A stretch of 64,000 nucleotides of DNA, taken from Dendrophyllia cribrosa. Lineage: Eukaryota; Cnidaria; Anthozoa; Scleractinia; Dendrophylliidae. The notes beneath the pieces were generated by a model. It made no database searches, was not told the origin of the DNA, and saw nothing but the letters and a program-made list of their open reading frames with translations. Each line of letters begins with the position of its first letter. The stretch's first letter is position 1. Where the stretch lies: NCBI GenBank assembly GCA_024195265.1, contig JAJLRJ010000006.1, positions 32,384,434 through 32,448,433 of the forward strand, in the 5' to 3' direction. Shown here piece after piece: positions 26,501 to 35,505 of the stretch. The position numbers were made by a program, and so were the translations under genes.

Positions 26501-29500
26501 AGTGGTGATGGATTCCGCCGAACATTTTAATAAGCCACGATACATCTTTTCCTTCTGGCTGTTTGAGCAGTTCTAAAACGGCAAGCTGTGCTGCGCGTAC
26601 TGTTGTTGGATCCTTGGCTACGGGAAAGAACGCCTCTGGCTCCATGATCTCTTGACTCTGCCGATTGTAGGTTTCTCGAATTCCTCCGTCGGCTGCCATC
26701 TTAAGATGAATGTCTGATTGAATTAAAGTATTCACGATTTTGTTTGGCTGGTGAAATTGAATTTCTAGTCGAAACTTATCGCCTGACCCAGGCGTACTGG
26801 AACCTTCGCAGCATTCTGACCACGTCGTTGAATTCTGTCGGCCAGACTCATCTTTCTTTTTGTAGAATGTCTGCGGTGTTTTGCACGTGTCCAGAATTAT
26901 TTTTCTTTCATCCATTTGCAATCCTAACACGTCTGTATATTGAATAACGATTTTTCTTCGAAGGATGGCTGATTTTTCTTTTTGATGTTCAATAACAAAT
27001 GTACCTGACTGTTGTGGTTTGCTTGAGTTTAATTTCATGGTAAACGACTCGTGTGTTACTCTTGGATCGGCTCTTTTGATATTAAGACTTTGAACAGCTG
27101 ATGTGATGTTGTTCAAGTGTGTTAAGCTATTTACTGTGTCATTATTAGCTGTTGAAGCAAACTCTTTGGCTGTTTCGACTGTAATTTCTACAACATTGGA
27201 CGACTGGAAATATGTTTTCGCTGCCTGAAGGAAGTGTTGTGTCATCTGTTTTAACGTGGAGTCGATATTTGGCCAAGGACGAGCACGAATACCACCGTCA
27301 ACATCTTTATTTGATTCTATTATCGGAAATAATTAACGGAGGTAAGTTAATATGATCTGTTTTAACCTGTGTTCCAATTCCTAGCTCTTTTAATTACACA
27401 ACTCAGTTCATTGAAATCGATTTCATTTGTTTCGAGTTACATTATTTTACTGTTAGATATGTAAACCAAAATTAATAAGTCAAAACAATTTCTCCATGTT
27501 TTTTTTAACATTTTATAGGTTTGTGAGATGAACTTGCCATGTTTTAATAGTGCTTATATTTAATACCTACATGTACCTCAATTTCAGGAGCAGTTTGTGA
27601 TGTATCATGAGGTGATTCACCTTGACCTGACTTTCTTGTAGTTTCTTGAAAAGGAATGTACTGTTTTAAACAAAATAGCACAGGTATTAAGAACGTTGTG
27701 AACATGTAATGAAAAATACATAAAAAATAAGTCCATGATACGAATCATTTGTAAACTGCTTTGAAGCATCTTTAGCAAGTTCTTAATGATTCATATTGTT
27801 TTATAGTTGTCTGGGAATTATTTAAAATGAATGGAAGTATAAAACTTGTTTTGTTTTTCACATTACAGAGTCATTTATATAATGTATTTCATACCATTTT
27901 CTTTCTCTTCAAATGTTTTGGTAAATCCTCAGATTCTTGTTTGTGGACTTTAGAGTCTGACGAGTAACTGCAGCCTCTCTTCTCTTTGTTCTCAACAGAT
28001 GCCCACTCGTGACAGAATTGTTGGGTGAGTACTCGTCTCTGATAGTCTATCTTTCCTGTTTCACCTGTTCGCCCACCACTGTAAACGTAGTTGCCTTGCT
28101 TGGCATCTTTGTGTCTGGTTTCCATGATGCTGTCATTAAAATTGTGCAGGCTCAAAGGGAGTCCACTCAAGGCGGCATCTTTAAGAGCCTTCTCGACATA
28201 AAAACCAGTGTAAGCTACCAGTTCTTTCACAGTGGCAGTAACAGTTTCAGAGCCAAATATTAAAATAAATTGAAATCCTAACAGAACTCTCGCTTGACAT
28301 TCATACTCCTGTCTGGTTAGTTCTTTCGGGGTGTTTAAAATCCATTGGAAAATTGTTTTCAGGCCATTACAAAAACATACCAATATTTCGGTGACCAAAG
28401 GGCTAAAACCAGAGTTATTCAAAAGTTCCTCCACTTTTTCATAGAAGGCCAAAACACCATTTTCATCAAATGTGACATCATAACTGTTTAAACAAACTTT
28501 ACGAGCAACTTTCTGTACTTCTGAAAACCATTGTTTTTTATTTTGTTTGAGAGCATCAGCTACTTGGCCAATTCTTCTTGCTATAGTTTCTGTCGCTCTT
28601 GTAGCTTGGTGCATCATTGCTGGGTAAAAATTCTTGAGGTCAAGTTGAGAAGCATTTGGATGTCCAGTTTGACCAAGGTGCTTCTTTGCATATTCTCGTC
28701 TGCCATAAATGATAGTGAACATAATTTGTTAATCTTCATTAACAGAAGGGTGTTTTCCAAAATGAATAGCACAAAACCTCTTAATAAAGTTTTCCATGTT
28801 GAATTACATTAGTATTTCTCTAGGTTTGGACATGATTGAGGTGTGGGTACTGTATAAGTGTTTAACAATATATACTACTATTTATCATTCATGTCTCTAC
28901 ATTTTACGAGTCTAACAGTTTGGAAGGCTCAAGTGTACAAAAGTGAATAATACTCTTGTTTTAAGAGGGGCTGGAAAGGCCTACTGTCATTCATTCTAAA
29001 AAAGAAATTCAATTAATTTAAATAAAATGCCATTAATTTAATAATAACCTGTTTTCATTATTATCCACTCGCTTTCCCAACCATGTCTTGTACTGTTCTT
29101 CTCCTTTCTCAGTCATTTCCACTTTCCACACAGGCTCATTACAAATGACTCTCATATCCCCAAGTTGCTTGTGATGTTCTGGTGACTCAGGAATTGGATA
29201 AGTGGAGCTGGCAGAAGAACTTCCAGTACTCGATCTCCGCTGACAGCCATCTGCAACACCACGCACAATGACTTCTATGTTCTTCTTCGGAAGTGGGTGA
29301 TAGACTGACTTCAAACTGGACAGCTGTTGAAGGGTTTCTCTTCCAAGATTACTTACATGGTTGTAGTCATCTGGCCCTAACCAAGAACACACTGTAACAA
29401 TAGAGCTTAATAGATTGTGGGGCTCCACTAATTTGACTCTTATTGCTGTTTCTCCAGTAAAGAACTTACTCCACTGCATCCATGGGAAAGCATCAATGTA

Positions 29501-31610
29501 GTGATAAACAAGTAATTTTTCTTTGGGGACCATAATTGTGTCCTGAAGAGTCTCTTTGCTAAGTAGCCATTCCACAGTGTTTTTAACATTTGTGTATGCT
29601 GCAACAACACCATTGTGTTCAGTAAAATTTAGTGACAAACTTTCTTGCAGAGCCTCCTTTTGTACCTTAAGCTTTTCACACATGTCATCTTTTGGTACCA
29701 TGATATTGATTCCAAAAACATGTTCCAGTTCTTTACCTAGCTGATTTCGGACTATGTTTTGATATTTAGTGTAGCCAATGTCGAAATTACTTACTAGTCC
29801 AGTCGCAAACTGGACAAAATGATTGAAATTCTTCTTAAAAACGACTGGCATGAGTGTGCTCTTAAAAAACTCTCCATCCTTATGTGAAATAATAAAGTCG
29901 ACCAGCTCAGCTCTTTGTTGTTGATCTCGAGGCATGTTTAAATCGTCAATAAAATTTACCCATTCTCTGCATTTTGCTGGAGTTAAACGTATTTTCTCGG
30001 AGTGATAATTCAGAGATACACTTTCCTCTTGTGGTTTAGAAAAAAGGGTAGAAACTGACTGTTGTTTTAAGGAATAGAGAAGCGAGTCTGGGTAACATTC
30101 AGCCGCCATCGCAACAAGGACTTCCAATTCTCCTCGTAACTTGCTTTCGGAAACAGAACCCTGTGTAAGTTTGCTTCTTGACAGTAGAAAGGAAGAAGTT
30201 GATACATGTCTTGAAATACTACACAAAACCACAGTTGAAAATTCATCTTGTGTTAAAAGTTTCAAAAGTTCCTTGAGCCTCGCAGAGCGGTGATGGGCAG
30301 GGACGTCCAGGAAATTATTTGCTGCAGCAGCTGCTTGCAGTGGTGGCCTTTTAACATTTTCTTCGCGCTTGTGGCTTGGGTACGTTTTGAAATGTTTTCT
30401 TAATCCTCGACCTGTTTGGTAGTTTTTTTCGCAGTCGGAACAACTAAAGACCTTGGGCATGGTAACAGTTTAAAGTATTACTCAAACCTCGGAAATGTAC
30501 AAGTGCCTCTGGTGATGACGTGATCGTAGCTGTAGGTAGGTACCTAGCTGACAAGGGGTCACGCGAGGTGCCTCTTAAACTTCCCAAAATATTTAAATGG
30601 GTTAACAGACGAGATATTTATACTCCTTTTAAGCCTTATTTTTTGTTCAGGAGTTTAATTCCGCCAAAACCTTCTGTTGGATTCCAAGGCTGTTGACTGA
30701 TGAAAATGTTTGCGAGTCGCGCGGGGTAAATCACAGCGGGGAAATTTAAACACGCGCTTGCATCGTTGCAGCTAAATATCTCAAGCAATAACCACACTAT
30801 AAGCATCACTAAATGTTTTAATTTAGTAATTTAAGGCTTCTGTGTTCCTCAGTCGGTCTCAAACAAAAAAAACCGTTTGGAGTATAAATACTATTTCGGC
30901 TTAAATAAATGGAAACACGGACTCCAGGCTGCGAACGAATTTGTGTCAGAGTGGGTGATTTATACAAACTAGCTTCAAGCTGGGGTGTAGTATACTTGTT
31001 TTTCCCTCTTCCATCTATAAGAAAACCTATTAAAAACCCAAAGTTCAAACTAAAGTGCCAAAAAAATGGTTATTTTTCCCTCGCGAACAATGAAAACAAA
31101 CCGACGCCATTTTTACCGCGCGTGGCTTTTGCAACGGGAGACTGGAGCTAGTTCCCCCTAATTTTTAACCCGGCATGCACCACAACTTCCGGTAGAAATC
31201 AGCAGGATAGATCATGCACATTCAATGAACTACTGTATGCTTAATTCTTAAAGAATCTGACCCACCCAGTTTGCATTGCACGCCTACGTTGGTTCATCCA
31301 CCATTTTCAGGGCCCCCGAAAGTCCATACTTTATTGTAGATGAGAAATTCACTCGTGCAAGAGGTGATATGCTTGCCCAAATATGGAATAGAGCCGTATC
31401 ATAACAATAAGAGAAGCGCGCAATGCAAACTGGGTGGGTCAGACTATTTAAGGTATCTGTAAAGACTTTAGTGTACCTTTAACTTTACCCTTCTCCTTGG
31501 CTCTGGATTCAGTAGGAGTACCAGTAGCAGTAGAATGTTTGGCTTTTTTAGAGGCAGGTCTCTTTTCCTTCTTATCTGGTCGGTCTTGTTGCTCATTTTC
31601 ACTTTCAGAG
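17502..31610 (-). CDS. KNL2: KNL2/MIS18BP1-like centromere protein, 3' exons
   Basis: Exons read on the minus strand: 31610-31477, 25480-25431, 24982-24821, 24194-22861, 21353-21172, 21053-20902, 19649-19441, 18529-18451, 17630-17502 (TAA at 17504-17502). All introns are GT-AG by inspection and phases match throughout, giving ~809 residues for the visible part. The 24982-24821 exon holds a CENP-C-like motif (RSGRMVKPPLAWWRG), known from non-mammalian and plant KNL2. The next exon is Ser/Lys/Glu-rich and disordered. The split SANT/Myb domain spans the 22861/21353 junction (PWEDEEIERL...FWQKVSRKVGSRTAQEC). Conserved C-terminal pieces include DIFDATPFKRKK and DHYIYKMQ. KNL2 recruits the Mis18 complex and HJURP for CENP-A loading (family knowledge). 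The N-terminal SANTA domain and start were not found and should lie beyond 31610, possibly past the Polinton. Exon 31477-31610 is the least certain; it was joined by phase and composition. Confidence 0.85.
17820..18440. other. KNL2 intron with poly(G) and poly(C) tracts
   Basis: This is the intron between the last two KNL2 exons (17631-18450). It contains G runs at ~17850-17878 and ~18135-18150 and a C run at ~18385-18398. No separate gene. Confidence 0.6.
19688..20500. repeat. 20-bp minisatellite in a KNL2 intron (~40 copies)
   Basis: Tandem units close to GTGGTGCATGCTGCTGAGGT fill an intron of KNL2. Unit length is 20, so all three minus-strand frames read through and generate apparent TSAACTTPQQ-type repeat proteins of up to 229 residues, which are artefacts. 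Most variation is ATG/ATA and GCTGCT/TTGCT alternation. Confidence 0.9.
20556..20737. mobile_element. Palindromic TA-MITE, copy 3 (KNL2 intron)
   Basis: Same family as 1573-1754, in inverse orientation relative to its asymmetric centre, flanked by TA (20554-20555 and 20738-20739). It lies inside the KNL2 intron between the minisatellite and exon 20902-21053. Confidence 0.75.
22384..22510. mobile_element. Palindromic MITE with CCAGG duplication
   Basis: GGCCAGTTGCATAAA... is inverted as ...TTTATGCAATTGGCC. CCAGG occurs at 22379-22383 and 22511-22515. Located in the KNL2 intron between exons 22861-24194 and 21172-21353. The GGCC start and CCWGG duplication are shared with the element at 3711-3857. 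Confidence 0.65.
25481..26435. other. KNL2 intron segment, no exon identified
   Basis: This lies between KNL2 exon 25431-25480 and the nested gene's 3' end. An open frame at 26076-26315 with a donor-like GTAAGT at ~26077 was examined. None of its phases joins to the next KNL2 exon without a stop. A 21-bp direct duplication (GTTAAACGTGTTATTTATT type) is at 26343-26382. Confidence 0.5.
26436..30460 (-). CDS. Nested four-exon gene, C2H2-containing protein of unknown function
   Basis: Exons on the minus strand: 30460-29049, 28699-27895, 27660-27567, 27316-26436. Junction phases (2, 0, 1) are all consistent, giving a 1,063-residue protein from MPKVFSC to a TAA at 26436. The N-terminus has one zinc-finger-like motif (CSDCEKNYQTGRGLRKHFKTYPSH). 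The rest is soluble and mostly helical with no domain I can name; exon 2 carries LSLHNFNDSIMETRHKDAKQ and exon 4 a conserved-looking MFGGIHHHFKESL. The whole gene sits in a KNL2 intron on the same strand. A zinc finger plus a large unassigned region is compatible with a domesticated transposase or a lineage-specific regulator; neither is shown. The donor at 29048 (GTTATT) is weak. Confidence 0.7.
30461..31255. promoter_or_regulatory. Upstream region of the nested gene, no exon seen
   Basis: The 5' flank of the C2H2 gene within the KNL2 intron. It contains no recognised TATA element or exon. Short ORFs at 30818-31151 lack domain signatures. Assignment as promoter is by position only. Confidence 0.35.
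31256..31443. mobile_element. MITE, TCTGACCCACCCAGTTTGCATTGC ends
   Basis: TCTGACCCACCCAGTTTGCA at the left is matched by TGCAAACTGGGTGGGTCAGA at the right, with a ~140-bp non-palindromic interior. It lies just downstream of KNL2 exon 31477-31610 (minus strand), in the intron. Confidence 0.65.
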
Positions 31611-32037
31611 CTGAAATGTACAATAATTATCCACAAGATTGCTGTTGTTGCTGTTTATTTTTCCAGTTAATAACTGACAGACTTTGTGGAAAAGATGCAC
31701 AAATGGACAATTGTGGTCAAAAACAGGTCCAATAGCCCAGAAGGGTGGGGGGGGGGGGGAACCCTTCTATAAGCTGTCTAGGTATGTGTGGCATCAAAGG
31801 GGGTATGGTTTAAGCCATTTTAGTCTAAAATAAAGTATAGGTTTTTGAACCTTTTAGTATGGCTTTTAGAAGAAGCTACTTTTTAGTTACATTATTTTCA
31901 TGTCTTCAGAACTGCAGTTTGATTAACATTGGGAATTTGAAGTCCTTCTCAAATGTTTACGCAAACTGAAGCAACTCCTGGATACATGTTTGGAAATGGG
32001 TAGGGAAAGACATATATTTTGGTCTGAAATTTGGCAA

Positions 32038-32219
32038 ATTTCCACCGGTTTTCTGTGGTGTGGACTCTTATTTACCATGATTTACATTGTATGTCATCAC
32101 ATGGTAAAAATGTTGTGGACTCATGAGGCGCAGCCGAGTGAGTCAGCAACAAATTTTGACCATGTGATGACATAAATCGTGCTAAATAAGAGTCCACACC
32201 ACAGAAAACTGGTGGAAAT
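32038..32219. mobile_element. Palindromic MITE, ATTTCCACCGGTTTTCTGTG ends
   Basis: Left arm ATTTCCACCGGTTTTCTGTGGTGTGGACTC (in part) is inverted at the right as GAGTCCACACCACAGAAAAC. Internal ATGTCATCACATGG and CCATGTGATGACAT are also paired. Non-coding. Confidence 0.7.
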
Positions 32220-32431
32220 CTGTTTTTACCACAATATTTAGAAATTGCGTGATGTCAGCGTCAGCACCGTTGTCTGCACTCTCATTTACCACCTGCATCG
32301 ACCAATCAGATTGCGAGATTACCGGCAATTGTGGTAAAAAGGGTAAGGGCTTCAAGTTTGCCACACACTCCCACCTATCAATTTTCAGAAAATAACCCCC
32401 ACCACCTTGGGCCAATAGCATAGGCCTCTTT

Positions 32432-32504
32432 AGTAGTTAAGGACTTGGCGGTACCAGATCAGTTTTGCAAAACTGATCTGATACCATGCCAAGTCTTAAC
32501 TACT
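32432..32504. repeat. Left terminal 73-bp palindrome of the Polinton
   Basis: AGTAGTTAAG...CTTAACTACT with paired GACTTGGC/GCCAAGTC, GGTACCAGATCAG/CTGATCTGATACC and a TTTTGCAAAA centre. One arm has small asymmetries (GGTACC vs GATACCAT). It could fold into a terminal hairpin on single-stranded DNA. Confidence 0.9.
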
Positions 32505-32605
32505 TCCCATCTGTTGGATTAAAAAATATAGAAAAATCAAATAATACTATATGTTAATAAAAACAAAGTGCGTTTATTCCATTGCGTGATTTCCTTTGCG
32601 TGACA

Positions 32606-33229
32606 CTGTTTATCCATCAGTGATATCAAAAGTGTGCGAAATATTATGCCTTCCACTCTTGTTTATATTGGTTGAGTTTCCCACGCGTGGGAATATTTAT
32701 TGTCTCATCACCTTTTATGACAACCATCAAGGAGTTAGCATTTGGATTAAAAATAACATCTACGCAATGGAACAAAGATAGTTTCCCACGCGTGGGAATA
32801 TTTATTGTGAGGAAATGAGTCATCAGATTGTAAACAGGATGGAGTTATCGGTGTGTGACATTCTCGGAAAAAACAGGGGAAGCCCCCTATGAAATGAGTC
32901 ATCACTATAGCTATTGTTTCAGATCATGAGAGAAAATATTTTCAACATATTATGGGGTTTGATTTAACTTTACAAGATCTCTCAACTTTGCCCGGTCTGT
33001 TCTAAACTCAATAAAATGCTGTTTATCCATCAGTGATATCAAAGGTGTGCGAAATATTATGCCTTCCACTCTTGTTTATATTGGTTCAGTTTCCCACGCG
33101 TGGGAATATTTATTGTTTCATCACCTTTTATGACAGCTTCCATGATTAGCATTTGGATTAAAAATAACATCTACGCAATGGAACAAAGATAGTTTCCCAC
33201 GCGTGGGAATATTTATTGTGAGGAAATGA
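32606..33229. repeat. Two ~212-bp direct repeats with four CCCACGCGTGGG palindromes
   Basis: Units at 32606-32818 and 33019-33229 are nearly identical and separated by 200 bp. Each carries two copies of CCCACGCGTGGGAATATTTATTG, at 32680, 32785, 33093 and 33196. They occur only at the left end, next to the first gene, and have no coding capacity. A protein-binding array for replication or transcription is an inference. Confidence 0.85.
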
Positions 33230-33340
33230 CATCGTTCGGTAGCAATAAATTCGCGTTAGCCGATTTTTACATGTTCGCTATTTTTGTTTTCTCGCTTATA
33301 GCTATTGTTTTAAAAATATTATCTCATATAATAGTATAGA

Positions 33341-33916
33341 ATGAATTGTGATAAGATAATTCACGATGAATTGAAAGCAATGGGTAATTTTATTTGTGAT
33401 TTTTGTGACGTAAAATTAGTAGAAGTTGATAGTAGTGTGAGAGTGGTCGAGTCATGTTGTAGTGAACAAGATATAAATAATATAGATGGCATGAGTGTTT
33501 GTATAAAATGTGGCTGCGTTTACGGATATAATTATGTTAATGAAAAATATATTGACTATTTTGAAAATCGATTTAAAATACGGCGAAAATCGGTATATCA
33601 TCGGAAATATCATATCCAAAACACAATAAATGACATCTGTAGCCAACACAAATTACAGATATCAAACAATAATATAACTAAAATCATGAAAATTTTTGAG
33701 GAGATTGATAAAATTTTGCCACAGATAAATGGAAACCGAAAACGTATGATAAATATTGATTACATTTTAAAACAATTATTTAAGATGTTAAAATTACCAA
33801 TTGAAAATGATATACCTTTATCTAAATCGAAAAGAACATTAACTTGCTATAAACAATATTGGGATAATATCCTATTGTTAATAGGTGATCAAATACAAAC
33901 AATTATTAATAAATGA
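33341..33916 (+). CDS. VLTF3-like late transcription factor candidate
   Basis: 191 residues. A zinc-ribbon-like region near residues 20-70 includes CDFC, CC and CIKCGCVYG. It is followed by Y-FENRFKIRRKSVYHRKYH, resembling the conserved YxRxxH block of poxvirus late transcription factor 3-like proteins, and a helical C-terminus. VLTF3 homologues are known in large DNA viruses and in some Polinton-like viruses, where they direct late-gene transcription. First gene after the left direct-repeat array, transcribed inward. Start ATG follows ATAGTATAGA. The family call is by motif only; another zinc-ribbon protein is possible. Confidence 0.55.
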   Translation: MNCDKIIHDELKAMGNFICDFCDVKLVEVDSSVRVVESCCSEQDINNIDGMSVCIKCGCVYGYNYVNEKYIDYFENRFKIRRKSVYHRKYHIQNTINDICSQHKLQISNNNITKIMKIFEEIDKILPQINGNRKRMINIDYILKQLFKMLKLPIENDIPLSKSKRTLTCYKQYWDNILLLIGDQIQTIINK

Positions 33917-33998
33917 TCCAATATCGTCATGCAAAGGGGGTTTCCCTATGAATGAGTTATTGAATGAAAAGTTTGTTAGTAAAATTTACTCTAAAAGT

Positions 33999-34487
33999 TT
34001 ACTCGGAAGTGAATTTTTTATCATACTGTTTCTCGAATTTATCAGCAAGAGGACAAAGATCGATGATTATTTCATCTAACTGTCTCATTTCATTGATGAA
34101 AACAGTGTGGTTGAATTGATTTCCTCTTAAAAAAGACCGTAGATCAACTAACACTTTTTCATAAGTCATATAAGAAAATTTAGACATTTCAATTTTTCTC
34201 TTATAGTCCTTAATTTCAGATATTGTCTTAAGCAATAAACCAGCTCCAGAAATAGAAGCTAGTATAGCAGGATTTAATGTGATACTACCAGCTATTGTAC
34301 CAATAACTACTAAGCCTGTTGAAGTAACATTTACAATTAAATTCAATCTCTTAAAATATTTGAAAGCTTTTTTATAACACCAAAAGCGTTTGTGGTAATA
34401 TCTATATAACGCTTTGATTTCAGATAATTTTTCTTTGCTTATACACTTATCGATATGATTAAATTGAAAGATATCTGTTTTAGTCAT
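33999..34487 (-). CDS. Two-TM helical membrane protein, possibly SLATT-like
   Basis: 162 residues. A charged N-terminal helix (residues 18-48) is followed by two adjacent hydrophobic segments (about 49-70 and 73-90, with NLIVNVTSTGLVVIGTIAG and LASISGAGLLLKTI), then a long charged helical tail. This topology resembles the SLATT/SMODS-associated two-TM architecture, but no diagnostic residues were verified. Could be a membrane effector or a virion envelope/lysis protein. Lowest-coordinate member of the minus-strand block with the fibre and ATPase genes. Reaches its ATG from TATATAGAATAGA. Confidence 0.6.
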   Translation of the reverse strand: MTKTDIFQFNHIDKCISKEKLSEIKALYRYYHKRFWCYKKAFKYFKRLNLIVNVTSTGLVVIGTIAGSITLNPAILASISGAGLLLKTISEIKDYKRKIEMSKFSYMTYEKVLVDLRSFLRGNQFNHTVFINEMRQLDEIIIDLCPLADKFEKQYDKKFTSE

Positions 34488-34513
34488 TCTATTCTATATA
34501 TTATTAGTACATA

Positions 34514-34915
34514 TTATATTTTAGGATTTGAAAGAAGACAATATAATACACCACTTATTTGGCCCATTATTGGAGATCTTTTTATTTTCTTCGGTATTGA
34601 AAGGAAGCAATATGTGTATCCAGGCCCCTTTTCATAGTCATTGTAAAATCTTCCAAATGCATCATGAAAAATAGCATGTTTAATTAAAAATTGGTATTTG
34701 GTATTTAGAGTACAAGAACCTGGTCCTATTAATCCAATGTCAGAGTGTTTTTCTAATATTTGGTTAAATGATATTGGCTTATTCAAATAGTTAACGTACA
34801 AAAATTGATATATTAAAGCTGATTTTAATATTTCATCTTTAGTATTAGGATGTAGGTTTTTTTGGGTTGTGAAAAATTTATTACAAAAATTAATTGACTG
34901 TGCAAGAATTGACAT
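34514..34915 (-). CDS. Hypothetical element protein, 133 residues
   Basis: I do not recognise it. It is a compact, mostly helical protein, with a distinctive C-terminal half containing HAIFHDAFGRFYNDYEKGPG followed by YTYCFLSIPK. The HDAFG...GPGY wording could be a metal-binding or hydrolase site but this is not established. ATG is preceded by ATATATATAA as for neighbouring genes. Located between the two-TM gene (26-bp gap) and the appendage gene (32-bp gap), so probably co-expressed. Confidence 0.6.
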   Translation of the reverse strand: MSILAQSINFCNKFFTTQKNLHPNTKDEILKSALIYQFLYVNYLNKPISFNQILEKHSDIGLIGPGSCTLNTKYQFLIKHAIFHDAFGRFYNDYEKGPGYTYCFLSIPKKIKRSPIMGQISGVLYCLLSNPKI

Positions 34916-34947
34916 TTATATATATCAATATATTAGATAATTATATA

Positions 34948-35505
34948 TTAAAACTCTTCAAAAAGTACACTGATATGGCAATTATAAGGTGCATATGTAA
35001 TATGATCAATTGATATTAATTTGATTCGTACAACTGTATCTTCATTGAAATTGATAACTGATGACGCTATATTGAAAGTGTAATAAATTTTATTCGATGC
35101 TTTATTCCAATTTTGGGGTCCAAATGAAATGTTACCGATTAATATAATCATTTTTTTGTATCCTTCAGGCGGTTTATTATCCAATATAATTAACCATAAT
35201 TTTACTAATTTCAAATTAACTGGTGTAATAAATGATGATGAACCGTTGAATATGATATCATCACTGTTCTTATTTTTCATATAATTGCCTAAAAATATGA
35301 ATTTATTTTTCGGTTTTGGTAAACCAATTAGTTTTCTACCATTCATATCAATATCGGTCTCCATAACCATTTTTCCATTTTCAATTACAAAAACAGTATC
35401 AAATACATCTGGATCGACACTCGAAACATGTCCTTTAACACCATAAACGATTAGATGTGCTTTCTTTGTATTCCCTTTTGTTATTCTTCCATGAAGATCT
35501 ATCAT
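34948..35505 (-). CDS. Second fibre/appendage protein
   Basis: 185 residues. Residues ~50-65 carry DIDMNGRKLIGLPKP, the same repeat that builds the shaft of the adjacent fibre gene. The C-terminal ~110 residues are beta-rich with no recognised knob family. Its ATG overlaps the fibre stop by one base (TAATG at 35505), implying coupled translation or a tight operon. Most likely a short fibre or a separately translated fibre head; alternatively a frame-split remnant of one longer fibre. Confidence 0.65.
   Translation of the reverse strand: MIDLHGRITKGNTKKAHLIVYGVKGHVSSVDPDVFDTVFVIENGKMVMETDIDMNGRKLIGLPKPKNKFIFLGNYMKNKNSDDIIFNGSSSFITPVNLKLVKLWLIILDNKPPEGYKKMIILIGNISFGPQNWNKASNKIYYTFNIASSVINFNEDTVVRIKLISIDHITYAPYNCHISVLFEEF

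Noticed and set aside
32426..32431. 6-bp target-site duplication of the Polinton
   Set aside because: CTCTTT on the left and CGCCAG on the right do not match, with or without shifting the boundary by one base.
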